A stretch of DNA of 64,000 nucleotides from contig NC_077235.1 in NCBI RefSeq assembly GCF_027887165.1, positions 4,967,378 to 5,031,377 of the forward strand. The letters are read 5' to 3'. Source of the DNA: Monodelphis domestica. Lineage: Eukaryota > Chordata > Mammalia > Didelphimorphia > Didelphidae. Below the pieces are notes generated by a model that was given only the letters and a program-made list of their open reading frames with translations, ran no database searches and had not been told where the DNA came from. Positions 36,601-48,200 of this stretch are shown in pieces. The first letter of the stretch is position 1; each line of letters opens with the position of its first letter. A program made the translations under genes and the position numbers.

Positions 36601-39600
36601 AAGCCTAAGGGTGCTAACTGAGTCACTCATAACACTGCCTCTTTCGCAAACGGCAGATGAAAGAGTGTGAAGAGTGACTGAGGCCATCTTAATATACCAG
36701 ACAAAGCCTGCACCCATATCCCTCTTTTCTGCAAGGGAACTAGCTGAGAGCAAAAGGCATTCTGCTCATGGCCAGAGTTCTGGCTTTTAGACCCCTACCC
36801 AGGGCCAGCTTCAAAATTGTAAGGTGCCATGGTAGGGCGAAGGTCGCTTACCACACCCCTCTCCCCGAATCAGTGATCAACAGCAAATTAGGACTGTGAA
36901 GTGTATTCCTAATGTACCAGAAAGAGCCTGCCCCCCCATATCCCTCTTTTCTGCAAGGGAACTAGTTGAGAGCAAAAGGCATTCAGCTCTTGACCACAGA
37001 GTTCTAGCTTTTGGGCCCTACCAGGAGCCTGCTTTCTCAAGCTTAAACACTGAGAAGCCTAAGGGTGCTAACTGAGTCACTTGTAACACTGCCTCTTTCG
37101 CAAACGGCAGATGAAAGAGTGTGAAGAGTGACTGAGGCCATCTTAATATACCAGACAAAGCCTGCACCCATATCCCTCTTTTCTGCAAGGGAACTAGCTG
37201 AGAGCAAAAGGCGTTCTGCTCATGGCCAGAGTTCTGGCTTTTAGACCCCTACCCAGGGCCAGCTTCAAAATTGTAAGGTGCCATGGTAGGGCGAAGGTCG
37301 CTTACCACACCCCTCTCCCCGAATCAGTGATCAACAGCAAATTAGGACTGTGAAGTGTATTCCTAATGTACCAGAAAGAGCCTGCCCCCCCATATCCCTC
37401 TTTTCTGCAAGGGAACTAGTTGAGAGCAAAAGGCATTCAGCTCTTGACCACAGAGTTCTAGCTTTTGGGCCCTACCAGGAGCCTGCTTTCTCAAGCTTAA
37501 ACACTGAGAAGCCTAAGGGTGCTAACTGAGTCACTTGTAACACTGCCTCTTTCGCAAACGGCAGATGAAAGAGTGTGAAGAGTGACTGAGGCCATCTTAA
37601 TATACCAGACAAAGCCTGCACCCATATCCCTCTTTTCTGCAAGGGAACTAGCTGAGAGCAAAAGGCATTCTGCTCATGGCCAGAGTTCTGGCTTTTAGAC
37701 CCCTACCCAGGGCCAGCTTCAAAATTGTAAGGCGCCATGGTAGGGCGAAGGTCGCTTACCACACCCCTCTCCCCAAATCAGTGATCAACAGCAAATTAGG
37801 ACTGTGAAGTGTATTCCTAATGTACCAGAAAGAGCCTGCCCTCCCCCCATATCCCTCTTTTCTGCAAGGGAACTAGTTGAGAGCAAAAGGCATTCAGCTC
37901 ATGACCACAGAGTTCTGGCTTGTGGGCCCTACCAGGAGCCTGCTTTCTCAAGCTTAAACACTGAGAAGCCTAAGGGTGCTAACTGAGTCACTCATAACAC
38001 TGCCTCTTTCGCAAACGGCAGATGAAAGAGTGTGAAGAGTGACTGAGGCCATCTTAATATACCAGACAAAGCCTGCACCCATATCCCTCTTTTCTGCAAG
38101 GGAACTAGCTGAGAGCAAAAGGCATTCTGCTCATGGCCAGAGTTCTGGCTTTTAGACCTCTACCCAAGGTCAGCTTCAAAATTGTAAGACGCCATGGTAG
38201 GGCGAAGGTCGCTTGCCTCACCCCTCTCCCCGAATCAGTGATCAACAGCAAATTAGGACTGTGAATTGTATTCCTAACATACCATAAAGAGCCTGCCCAC
38301 AACCCACATCCCTCTTTTCTGCAAGGGAACTAGTTGAGAGCAAAAGGCATTCAGCTCATGACCACAGAGTTCTGGCTTGTGGGCCCTACCAGGAGCCTGC
38401 TTTCTCAAGCTTCAACACTGAAGCCTAGGAGTAGAAACTGAGTCACTGGTCAGTTAGCTCTCTTACAAATGACAGATTAAAGAGTGTGAAGAGTGGCTGA
38501 GGTCTTCTTAAAGCAACAGAGAGAGCCTGAAGCCCCCATATCCCTCTTTTCTGCAAGGGAACTAGTTGAGAGCAAAAGGCATTCTGCTCATGGCCAGAGT
38601 TCTGGCTTTTAGACCTCTACCCAAGGTCAGTTTGCTCCAGTTTCAAAATGTAAAGGTGCCCTGGTAGGGCAAAGGTCGCTTACCACACCCCTCTCCCCAA
38701 ATCAGTGATCAACAGCAAATTAGGAATGTGAAGCGTATTCCTAATGTACCAGAAAGAGCCTGCCCCCCCATATCCCTCTTTTCTGCAAGGGAACTAATTG
38801 AGAGCAAAAGGCATTCAGCTCATGACCACAGAGTTCTGGCTTGTGGGCCCTACCAGGAGCCTGCTTTCTCAAGCTTAAACACTGAGAAGCCTAAGGGTGC
38901 TAACTGAGTCACTCATAACACTGCCTCTTTCGCAAACGGCAGATGAAAGAGTGTGAAGAGTGACTGAGGCCATCTTAATATACCAGACAAAGCCTGCACC
39001 CATATCCCTCTTTTCTGCAAGGGAACTAGCTGAGAGCAAAAGGCATTCTGCTCATGGCCAGAGTTCTGGCTTTTAGACCCCTACCCAGGGCCAGCTTCAA
39101 AATTGTAAGGCGCCATGGTAGGGCGAAGGTCGCTTGCCTCACCCCTCTCCCCGAATCAGTGATCAACAGCAAATTAGGACTGTGAAGTGTATTCCTAACA
39201 TACCAGAAAGAGCCTGCCCCCACCCACATCCCTCTTTTCTGCAAGGGAACTAGTTGAGAGCAAAAGGCATTCAGCTCTTGACCACAGAGTTCTAGCTTTT
39301 GGGCCCTACCAGGAGCCTGCTTTCTCAAGCTTAAACACTGAGAAGCTAAGGGTACGAACTGAGTCACTCGTAACACTGCCTCTTTCGCAAACGGCAGATG
39401 AAAGAGTGTGAAGAGTGACTGAGGCCATGCTAATATACCAGACAAAGCCTGCACCCATATCCCTCTTTTCTGCAAGGGAACTAGATGAGAACAAAAGGTG
39501 TTCTGCCCATGGCCAGAGTTCTGGCTTTTAGACCTCTACCCAAGGTCAGCTTCAAAATTGTAAGGCGCCATGGTAGGGCGAAGGTCGCTTGCCTCACCCC

Positions 39601-40190
39601 TCTCCCCAAATCAGTGATCAACAGCAAATTAGGACTGTGAAGTGTATTCCTAATGTACCAGAAAGAGCCTGCCCCCACCCACATCCCTCTTTTCTGCAAG
39701 GGAACTAGTTGAGAGCAAAAGGCATTCAGCTCATGACCACAGAGTTCTAGCTTTTGGGCCCTACCAGGAGCCTGCTTTCTCAAGCTTCAACACTGAGAAG
39801 CCTAAGGGTGCTAACTGAGTCACTTGTAAAACTGCCTCTTCCACAAATGACAGATTAAAGAGTGTGAAGAGTGGCTGAGGTCTTCTTAAAGCAACAGAGA
39901 GAGCCTGAAGCCCCCATATCCCTCTTTTCTGCAAGGGAACTAGTTGGGAGTAAAAGGTTCTGCTCCTGGTCAGATTTCTGGCTTTTGGACCCCTACCCAA
40001 GGCCAAATTGTTCAGGCTTCAAAATTGAAATGTGTCATGGAAGGACACAGGTCGCTTACCGCACCCCTCTCCCCAAATCAGTGAACAACAGCATTTTGGG
40101 AATGCATCGTGCCTTCCTAATGTACCAGAAAGAGCCTGCACCCATATCACCCTGAGTCCCTAGTCACACTATTTGTCCCCATAAAAGGTC
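33640..40190. repeat. ~230 bp tandem array with ~460 bp dimeric higher-order units
   Basis: The anchor 'atccctcttttctgcaaggg' recurs about 29 times from 33721 to 39918, spaced 221-236 bases apart, with a decayed copy near 40146 and remnants to about 40370. Two monomer types alternate. Type A carries 'accagaaagagcctgcccc' and 'gggccctaccaggagcc'. Type B carries 'accagacaaagcctgcacc' and 'aattgtaaggcgccatgg'. Near-identical 461 bp dimers run from about 34.76 to 36.0 kb and 454 bp dimers from about 36.7 to 37.8 kb. A larger block near 36.19 kb is repeated near 38.48 kb. The edges are more diverged than the middle, the usual sign of unequal exchange. No conserved reading frame exists. Confidence 0.95.
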
Positions 40191-40496
40191 AAGAAGTTTC
40201 AGAAATAGAACCGACCTTCTTAATGTACTACACATAGCACTTTCCCCTAAATCCCTCTTTTCTGATAGGTTATTTATATGGGAACACTGAACTTTTTCCT
40301 CATTGTACTCAAAGCTCTGGTTTTAAGACCTTACCCTGGGCCAGGGTTCTCAAGCTTTGGTTCTTTTTGAGTGATAACTACTATTGTTGCCCAAAACTTT
40401 CCCCCCATTCTATACCCCTCAATTCCCTGGCTTTTATTCCCCCCCCCTTTAAGCCTTCATCTGTACTATGATTTCACCAGATTTTCCCTCTCTGTC

Positions 40497-40680
40497 TTTT
40501 TTCAAACCCTTGCCTTCCAACTTAGAATCACTACAACATACTAACTCCAAAGCAGAAGACTGCTAAGGGTAGGTAATCAGGGTTAAGTGACTTGGTGAAG
40601 GTCACAAAGCTTTGTGTCTGAGGCCAGACTTGAACACAGGAACTCTCTAACTATCTAGCTGTCCATCCCCCCACCAGCTA
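40497..40680 (-). mobile_element. tRNA-derived marsupial SINE, diverged
   Basis: Tail 'cccttgccttccaacttagaatc' and core 'gttaagtgacttggtgaaggtcac'. The head side is degraded. Confidence 0.8.
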
Positions 40681-41335
40681 ATTGTCTTTTACTAGACTCC
40701 CCCATCAAGTTTTCTCTCCTTTGCTTCTTATTTACAAGTTCAGTGATTTGAAATGGAGCACCTCACTGAGGACTTCTAAACTTCTCTTTTCTCCCCCCCC
40801 CCCAAGGCACCGGCTGGAAAGCATCTCTCAAAGAAGGCAGTAAGAGTTGGGGGTTTTTGTGTCCCTAAGTGCCTAGTATGACCCCACACATATTACTTAA
40901 TAAGGCCTAGTGACTCAGTCTGGTGCCTCAGAAAACCCTTTGGCCCCAGATGCCTCAGTAGCAAGGGTGGGAAGCAAGAGAGAATGGGTGAGGGCTTGCA
41001 GTCCTCCCCATCACCTTGTATTATTTAACCAAGGAAGGGCCAAGAGCACCCTGACAGAGAGCTGGGTCAGGAGAGATAAAACATGGGCAAAGGCTTCTGC
41101 CCCAGGGGTACTCATTTATCTCTCCAATTATTACCTAGGAACTGGCCCAGCCTTTTCTCTTCCCTTAGAGCTAGTATTACCCCCCACCCTAACTTTCTCA
41201 AACTTATCATCCTCTCAAAGAAAGTGGATCTCGGAGAGAAAACAATTAGTCCGTAGCAACAGAAAGAACCCTTTGGCACCAACTGCTCTGGCCCCTCCTT
41301 GACAGCTTTTCTGTTGCTTCTGAAACCGAAATTTC

Positions 41336-41525
41336 TTCCTCCCCACCCCTTTTCCCTCCCTTTTCCTCCCCCACCCCTTTTCCCTCCCTTTTCCTCCCCC
41401 ACCCCTTTTCCCTCCCTTTTCCTCCCTCCACCCCTTTTCCCTCCCTTTTCCTCCCTCCACCCCTTTTCCCTCCCTTTTCCTCCCCCCCACCCTTTTTCCC
41501 TCCCTTTTCCTCCCCCCACCTTTTT
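41336..41525. repeat. ~27-28 bp purine/pyrimidine tandem repeat
   Basis: Six to seven copies of 'ccccttttccctcccttttcc' plus 'tccccca'. The + strand is pure pyrimidine and the minus strand G-rich with many GGG runs, able in principle to form triplex or quadruplex structure. It directly precedes the CpG island. Open frames on the minus strand (Gly/Lys/Glu repeats) are compositional. Confidence 0.93.
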
Positions 41526-41539
41526 TTCACTCTTCTGTT

Positions 41540-42240
41540 TCCCCCCTCAATGGCTATTTACCCCACCGTGACGCGTGGCCCGCTTTCAAATTTTCGAAGG
41601 GCCTTTCCCGCCTGACAGTTTGGCATGCAAGCCTTAACTTCATTGCTCGGTTTCCCCAGCATCTCCCCCAACCCTTCACACGACCCTTTTCCCACCCTCC
41701 CGGTCTTCTTTCTTCTTCGGCCCACTTCACTCCTTCCCCTCCCGGCAGCCTTCCCACCCCCACCCCACCCCCTCCCAGGGCTGTTCTGTAGCCCACAAGC
41801 TTTGGCTTTCTCTCCCCAGAAGTCTCAGGGCTTCTTCTCCGAGAAGGGCTATAACCTCCGCGGAGAAGATGGGAGCCATAGCAAGCGCCTGTTTCCTCTA
41901 AGGCTAGAAGCTCCCACCCTGCAGGCCCGAAAACGGGGAGATAAAAAAAAAAAATCTCCTCAGAAAAAATCGAGGAGCTACCTGCTCCGCTGAAAGACAG
42001 GACGCGTCTGAGGCGACGCTAGTCACAAGACGTTAAGACCGTTGGAGGAGGAGTCAAGTAGAACCACGGGTTTACCCTAACCAATGGGAGCCTGTTCTAG
42101 AAGAACCAATAGGCACCTGAGCTGAGAGGTGAACCAATAGTTAACTGGTAGGCGGGGCCAGAAGTTCCCTAATTAGCATTTTCTGCCTGGGAATAAGCAA
42201 AACTGCCCCTCCCGTCGAAGTTTCTGTCAGAACTTTCTGG
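41540..42240. promoter_or_regulatory. CpG island with NF-Y (CCAAT) and GC-box motifs
   Basis: About 25-30 CpGs fall between 41560 and 42160 in otherwise CpG-poor sequence. Three CCAAT boxes lie at 42081-42085, 42106-42110 and 42134-42138, spaced 25 and 28 bases, followed by a GC box (GGCGGGGCC, 42151-42159). There is no TATA box. The CpG-rich part lies left of the CCAAT cluster, which fits leftward transcription starting near 42.0 kb; a rightward start near 42.2 kb is the alternative. No protein-coding first exon is recognisable on either side, so the promoter probably drives a noncoding RNA. Confidence 0.7.
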
Positions 42241-42703
42241 AAGAGTCACATGGAAGAGCCATGCGACTGGGCAGGGGTGGGGCCTGACTGGAGTGCTAGG
42301 AAGGGGGTGGGGCAGGATAGTGTGGGGGATGGGTGCATTTAGGCGGGAATGAGCAAAGTTCTTTCAAGAAAGTAGGCCGTTGGCCCCCCTCGTATCCTTC
42401 TGAGTCCCCCAGCTCCTCAGGGTCTCTCAGAACTTTGATCCTTGAATCCAACTGAACTGTGACCAAGCTTTTATTAAGGTATGGCCTCTGGGGTTGCCAA
42501 GACAAAACCTCCCATTTACTCCTAGACCCTAGTACAAGGTTGATGCTTTCTCTGAAGGGAAACTCTTTTTCCAAAAGAGGCAATCTCTAGGCCATTTGTG
42601 AGCTCCACCTCTCCCCAGGGACCTAATTAGTTCTCTCCACTTAAGAGTGTCATCCTCTTGTTGAGATATCTCTGGAAATGAAGCCATTTAGAAATGCTAA
42701 AAA

Positions 42704-42900
42704 AGGGGCAACTGGGTGGCTCAGTGGATTGAGAGCCAGGCCCAGAAACGGGAGGTCCTGGGCTCAAATCTGCCCTCAGACACTTCCCAGCTGGGTGACC
42801 CTGGGCAAGTCACTTAACCCCTAGCCCTCTCTGCTCTTCTGCCTTAGAACCAATATACAGTATTGATTCTAAGACAGAAGGAAAGGGTTTAAAAAATGCT
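42704..42900 (+). mobile_element. tRNA-derived marsupial SINE
   Basis: Complete copy from 'gggcaactgggtggctcagtgg' to 'gaaagggtttaaaaaa'. Flanking 'aaatgcta' on both sides suggests a target-site duplication. Confidence 0.93.
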
Positions 42901-42929
42901 ATAAAAGAAAATCAGCCCCATCCTACCAT

Positions 42930-43080
42930 ACCATCTGCACAGCCTGAATGAATATAAAAGCATTTCATAAACCTGGCATCGTGCCAAGCACTAGAGATGC
43001 AAATGTAGGCAAAAGAATCTGTCCATGCCCTTAAGGAGTTTATGGTCTGGGAGAAGAAGCCAGCCATGCCAGGATGCAGT
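42930..43080 (+). mobile_element. Ancient interspersed repeat fragment, family not assigned
   Basis: 'catcgtgccaagcactagagatgcaaa ... cccttaaggagtttatggtctggg' matches the element at 22.66 kb. Confidence 0.5.
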
Positions 43081-43169
43081 AGCAATTCATTGGACAAGAT
43101 TTTCCACACACACACTGAATAAGAAAGGAAGTGGTCAGCTCCTTAACAGGTTTGTCTGCTAAGGGTTTG

Positions 43170-43900
43170 CAATCCACCTTATATACACAATTAACAGAAA
43201 TCTTTGAGTGAAAGCCATTCCCCAGTAGACAAGTGGCTAGAGGATAGGAACAGTTCTCCAAAGAAGACATGCAAACCATTGACAACCTTGTAAAGAATTG
43301 TCCAGATTACTCATAGGACGAGAAATGCGAATCAACAGAACTCAGCCAGTTGCCAAAGATAACAAAAGTTGAAGACAGCCAATGTTGGAAGGGTTGTGGA
43401 AGATAGGTAGACTAATGTGTTGTTGGATTAGAACTACAATTATGGGAAGCAATTTGGAATTAGGACAATAATTGAGCTAAAGTGGCCATACCCTTTGCCC
43501 CAAGGTTTTCTACTGCTAGGAATATATGCCTTGGCAGCCATTGATGGAAAGAAAGGCCCATAAACACCGAAATATGTAGAGCAGCACTTTTCGTTATAGC
43601 CCCCAAAAGGGAAAAAAGTAGATGGTCATTCACTGTGGAGTGGCAAAAGGAATCTTGATACATGCAATCAATCTAATATTATTACTAGGCTCTAACAAGC
43701 AATGAATCGGATCAGTATGGAGAAGCCTGGAAAGACGAGATGGGGAGTCCACAAGTGTGTAACTTGGTATGTAACACTGGATTTTTTCAATGTGTTTCTT
43801 TTTAATTCTTTGTTAGAAGGGATGACACTTTGGGAGCAGGAGATGAATGGGAGAGACAAAGAGATACCCTAGGCAGTGAAAAAGTAAAAAGTCTCAACAA
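43170..43900 (+). mobile_element. Old LINE-1 3' fragment
   Basis: Resembles the ORF2 C-terminal and 3' UTR regions of the young copies in strongly diverged form ('gaaatgcgaatcaacagaac', 'aatgttggaagggttgtgg', 'ggaagcaatttggaatta'). From 43.9 to 44.39 kb I recognise nothing. Confidence 0.65.
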
Positions 43901-44389
43901 AAATGTTTTCTACAAAATTGATCGAAGTAAATAAGGTGAAAAAATTCAAGGTTTTCCTCCACTTTGTGAATATTTCTGGCTGCCCACATGGGCATGCTGG
44001 TACCAGGTGCTTGCTCCTCTCCTCTGTGCTTCAGAAATTCCAAGAGAATGTCTCTTGTCTTTGGGAGGCTAGCTGCCTTACCTCTGCATCTGGATACTGC
44101 CATCTCTGTGGGGCACATGGTTTTCTCCTCTTCTGGGGCTACTGCCTCTCCATGGCTGCCATCTCTGGGGGCTGAATGTGCAATGCAGCTACACAGGCGT
44201 CCCTCCCCAAGGATCTAAGCCTGTAGCCCACACTCACATGTACCTGTGCTCAGTTCAGCTCATTCTGCTCTGGTTCAACTCCCTTTCAAGGACCTGACCT
44301 AAGGCTCAGATCAAGAGTAACCTGATCAATCAAATTAGGCATCAAACATTTCCATGGGGGTGTTCACACTGACCTTTTAAAGTGGACTT

Positions 44390-45290
44390 AGCTGAATATA
44401 AAGAAGGAAATTGTAAGTAAATTAGGTGAACACAGAATAGTATACATGTCAGATCTTTGGGAAAGGAAAGACTTTAAAACCAAGCAAGAGCTAGGAAAAA
44501 AATCACAAAATGTAAAATCAATAATTTTGATTACATCAAATTAAAAAGGTTCTGTGCAAACAAAACCAATGCAACCAAAATTAGAAGGGAAGCAACCAAT
44601 TGGGAAACAAACTTCATAACAAAAACCTCTGACAAAGGTCTAATTACTCAATTTTATAAAGAGTTAAATCAAGCCATTCTCCAATTGATAAATGGGCAAG
44701 GGACACGAATAGGCAATTTTCAGTTAAAGAAATCAAAACTATTAATAAGCACATGAAAAAGTGTTCTAAATCTCTTATAATCAGAGAAATGCAAATCAAA
44801 CAACTCTGAGGTATCACCTCACATCTAGCAGACTGGCTAACATGAAAGCAAAGGTAAGTAATGAATGGTGGAGGGGATGTGGCAAAGTTGGGACATTAAT
44901 GCATTGCTGGTGGAGTGGTGAATTGATCCAGCCATTCTGGAGGGCAATTTGGAACTATGCCCAAAGGGTGCTAAAAGACTGTCTGCCCTTTGATCCAGCC
45001 ATAGCACTGCTGGGTTTGTACCCCAAAGTGATAATAAGGAAAAAGACTTGTACAAGAATATTCATAGCTGTGCTCATTGTGGTGGCAAAAAATTAAAAAT
45101 GAGGGGATGCCCTTCAATTGGGAAATGACTGGACAAATTGTGGTATCTGTTGGTGATGGAAAACTATTGTGCTCAAAGGAATGATGAACTGGAGGGATTC
45201 CATGGGAACTGGAATGACCTCCAGGAAGTGATGCAGAGTGAGAGGAGCAGAGCCAGGAGAACAGTGTACCCAGAGACTGATACACTGTGT
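44390..45290 (+). mobile_element. LINE-1 ORF2 C-terminal fragment, truncated at both ends
   Basis: Begins in ORF2 at the sequence equivalent to position ~490 of the window's first LINE-1. It runs through the conserved CWW-type cysteine region (44842-45096) and stops inside the 3' UTR at 'gactgatacactgtg', without a poly(A) tail. It abuts a LINE-1 in the opposite orientation at 45290/45291. Confidence 0.9.
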
Positions 45291-48200
45291 TTTATGCCAT
45301 AGTATATGGTCAATCTTTGTGAATGTACCATGTGCTGCTGAAAAGGTGTATTCTTTTGTCCCTATTTATTTTTCTCCATATATCTATTAACTCTAATTTT
45401 TCTAAGATTTCATTCACATCTATTACCTCTTTCTTATTCATTTTTTGATCTGATTTACCTAAATTTTATAGTGGTAAGTTCAGGTCTCCCACTAGTATAG
45501 TTTTACTATCTATTTCTTCCTTCAACTCCACTAGTTTCTCCTTTGGAAACATGGATGCTATACCATTTGGTGCATACATGTTGTTTACTGATATTTCCTC
45601 ATTGTCTATACTGACTTTTATCAAGATGTAGTTACCTTCCATATCCCTTTTAATCAGATCTGTTTTTTACTTTGGCTTTATCAGATATCATGATTGCAAC
45701 TCCTGCCTTCTTCCTATTAGTTGAGGCCCAATAGATTTTGCCCCAATTTTTAATTCTAACCTTGTGAGTGTCTACCTGCCTCAAGTGTGTTTCTTGCAGA
45801 CAATATATGGTAGAATTTTGATTTCTAATCCACTCTCCTATTTGTTTTCGTTTTATGGGTGAGTTCATTCCATTCACATTCAAAGTTATGATTGCCACTT
45901 GTATATTCCCCAGAATTTTGATATCCTCTCCTAGTTCTGTCCTGTCTTCTTTTGCTATATCCTTTTAAACAGGGGTTTGCTTTTGATCAGTTCCCCTAAT
46001 CCCCACCCTTAATAAGCTTCCCTTTCTACCCCCTCCCTTTTTGTTCCCTTCTTATTTTTTTAGGGTCTGTTAAGTTCCCTCCCCTTTCTCTTTCCCTCCC
46101 TTTTTGTACTCCCTTAGTTTTCCCTTCTTACTTTTCCTGTAGGGTAAGATAGAATTCAATATCCCAATGGACCTAGATGCTCTACCCTCTCAGAATTGAT
46201 TTCACTGAGAGTAAGGTTTAAGTATTACCTACTAGCACTCTCTTCCTCTCCTTCTTATAAGAGTATTCTTCCCCACCCCTTCCCATGTGCCTCTTTGTGT
46301 GATAAAGATTATCCTATTTATTTTATTTCTTCAAGTATCTCTTGGTGCCACCTTTGATTCCCCCCTCCCTTTTCCTTTTTTGCATATCATCTTATAGCAC
46401 TTATTACCCCAATCTCTTCCTGTGAATGATTCCTCTAATTACTATAATAGAGAATATAATTTTTGGGAGTTACAAATAACATTTTCCCCATATACTAATA
46501 TAAATAATTTGATCTTATTGAAGCCCTTAAAGAAAAAAGTTTGAATAAAGGAACATTTTCCCCCTTTCCCCTCTTTTTCTTATTTACCTTTTCATGTTTC
46601 TCTTGATCTTTCTGTTTGGATATCAAACTTTCTACTTAGTTCTGGCCTTTTCTTTACAAATACTTGGAAATCTTCTATTTTGTTGAATGCCCATACTTTC
46701 CCCTGGAAGTATATAGTCAGTTTTCATGGGTAGGTGATCCTTGGTTGAAGATCCAATTTTCTTGAATTTCTGAATATCATATTCCAAGCCTTGTGGTCCT
46801 TTAGTGTGGAAGCTGCCAGATCTTGTGTAACCCTGACTGGTGCTCCTTAATATCTGAATTGTCTCTTTTTGGCTTCTTGCAAATTCTTCTCCTTAGCTTG
46901 GAAGCTCTTGAATTTGCCAATTACATTCCTAGGAGTTATCTTTTGAGGATTTAGTGTAGAGGGTGTTCTATGAACTTTTTCCAATGTCTATTTTGTCCCT
47001 TTGTTCAAGAACATCAGGGCAGTTTTCTTGGATAATTTCTTGTAGTATGATGTCAAAATTTCTGTTTATTTCTGTGTTTTCAGGTAGACCAGTGATTCTC
47101 AAATTGTCTCTTCGTGATCTGTTTTCCTGATCTGTCATCTTTTTCAGTGAGATACTTTATGTTTTCTTCTTTTTTGTCAGTCTTTTGACTTTGCTTTATT
47201 AACTCTTGCTGTTTTTCAAGATCATTGGCTTCCAATTGCCTAATTCTGGACTTTAAGGACTGATTTTCTACTATAGTCTTTTGATTTTCCTTTTTGATTT
47301 GGTCTATACTACTTTTCGTGGCTTCCAGCTGTTTCTCCAATTGGGAGTTCTTGTCCTTTAAACTGTTATTATCTTTTTGAACTATTTCCCACTCTTCTTG
47401 CCAGAAGGTTTCCATCTTTTTGATAAACTCCAATTTAAATTCTTCAAGATCTTGTGGGAAATTTCCATTTTTGGGGAAGGTTTTGGTGCATTTATTTGGA
47501 TTTCCTCTTCTATTTCCTCTGTAGCCAGGGTAAAAATTATCCAGGGTCAACTCCTTCTTTTTCTTGGTGTTGGGAAGTTGTTGTTCCTGAGCACTATTTG
47601 CTATTTCTGTGGTGGTTTTTCCTTCCCTTTCCGGTTAGAAATCTGAGTGAGATGGCCCGGCTCTCTGTGTATGGAGCTAAGGATTTTGACTGAGGCCAGC
47701 TCTCAAGTCTCTGCAGTTTCTGCTGTTTGCTGCCCCTGCCAGTGCCTGTGACAAGGAAATCACTTTAAAAAGACTGATATATATTAATTTAAGGTCGCCA
47801 AGGAATTCAGCTATGTAATTCCTAAATGAAAACTCAAGTCAGCAGTCAACCTTTTATGGAGTTTAATTACAACAGGAGGAAGAAAGGAATTAGAGATAGA
47901 GAGAGAGAAAAGGGAGAGAAGGGAATAGGGCTTAAATACCCCTTCTGTTTAGGCTGGGCCAAAAGGCCCAAGCCCTTAGATAGCTGGGGCAAAGAAAAGA
48001 GATCAGTCCCTATTACTCACGTGACCAAAATGGAGAAACAGTCTTAGAGGCCCCCACCTTCAGCTTCCTTCAGAGCAAGCTTCTCAGAGCACACTCCAAC
48101 CACTCAGACAAACTCCTCAACCACACCACCCTCAGTCTTCAGACCCCTCTATCTTCAAGGAAAACCATCCAAATTCCCTCCCCTCAGCTCTCACATCTAC

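Larger units (their letters stand above)
31900..42160. ncRNA. Candidate RSX-like X-linked lncRNA locus
   Basis: The two tandem-repeat domains, the CpG island beside them and the absence of a credible protein together resemble RSX, the marsupial XIST-like RNA. RSX is described as a very long, nuclear, repeat-rich RNA with GC-rich stem-loop motifs and tandem repeats toward its 5' end. The X-linked setting is supported by SERTM2 and ALG13 on either side. If the CpG island at 41.54-42.16 kb is the promoter, transcription would be leftward (minus strand), with the repeats near the 5' end. The C-rich + strand of the 230 bp units, similar in composition to XIST repeat B, would instead suit rightward transcription. 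The coordinates cover only the repeat domain and promoter; exon ends are not determined. A noncoding repeat cluster unrelated to RSX remains possible. Confidence 0.42.

Noticed and set aside
33888-40155. Many short frames of about 60-150 residues in the 230 bp array
   Set aside because: They are the same repeat read in different frames, have no consistent start, and are interrupted from unit to unit.
33640-40190. CRISPR-like array
   Set aside because: Regular spacing, but the whole 230 bp unit repeats with no unique spacers, and the genome is mammalian.
41112-41571. Gly/Lys/Glu-rich frames on the minus strand and Pro/Phe-rich frames on the + strand
   Set aside because: Direct translation of the pyrimidine tandem repeat.
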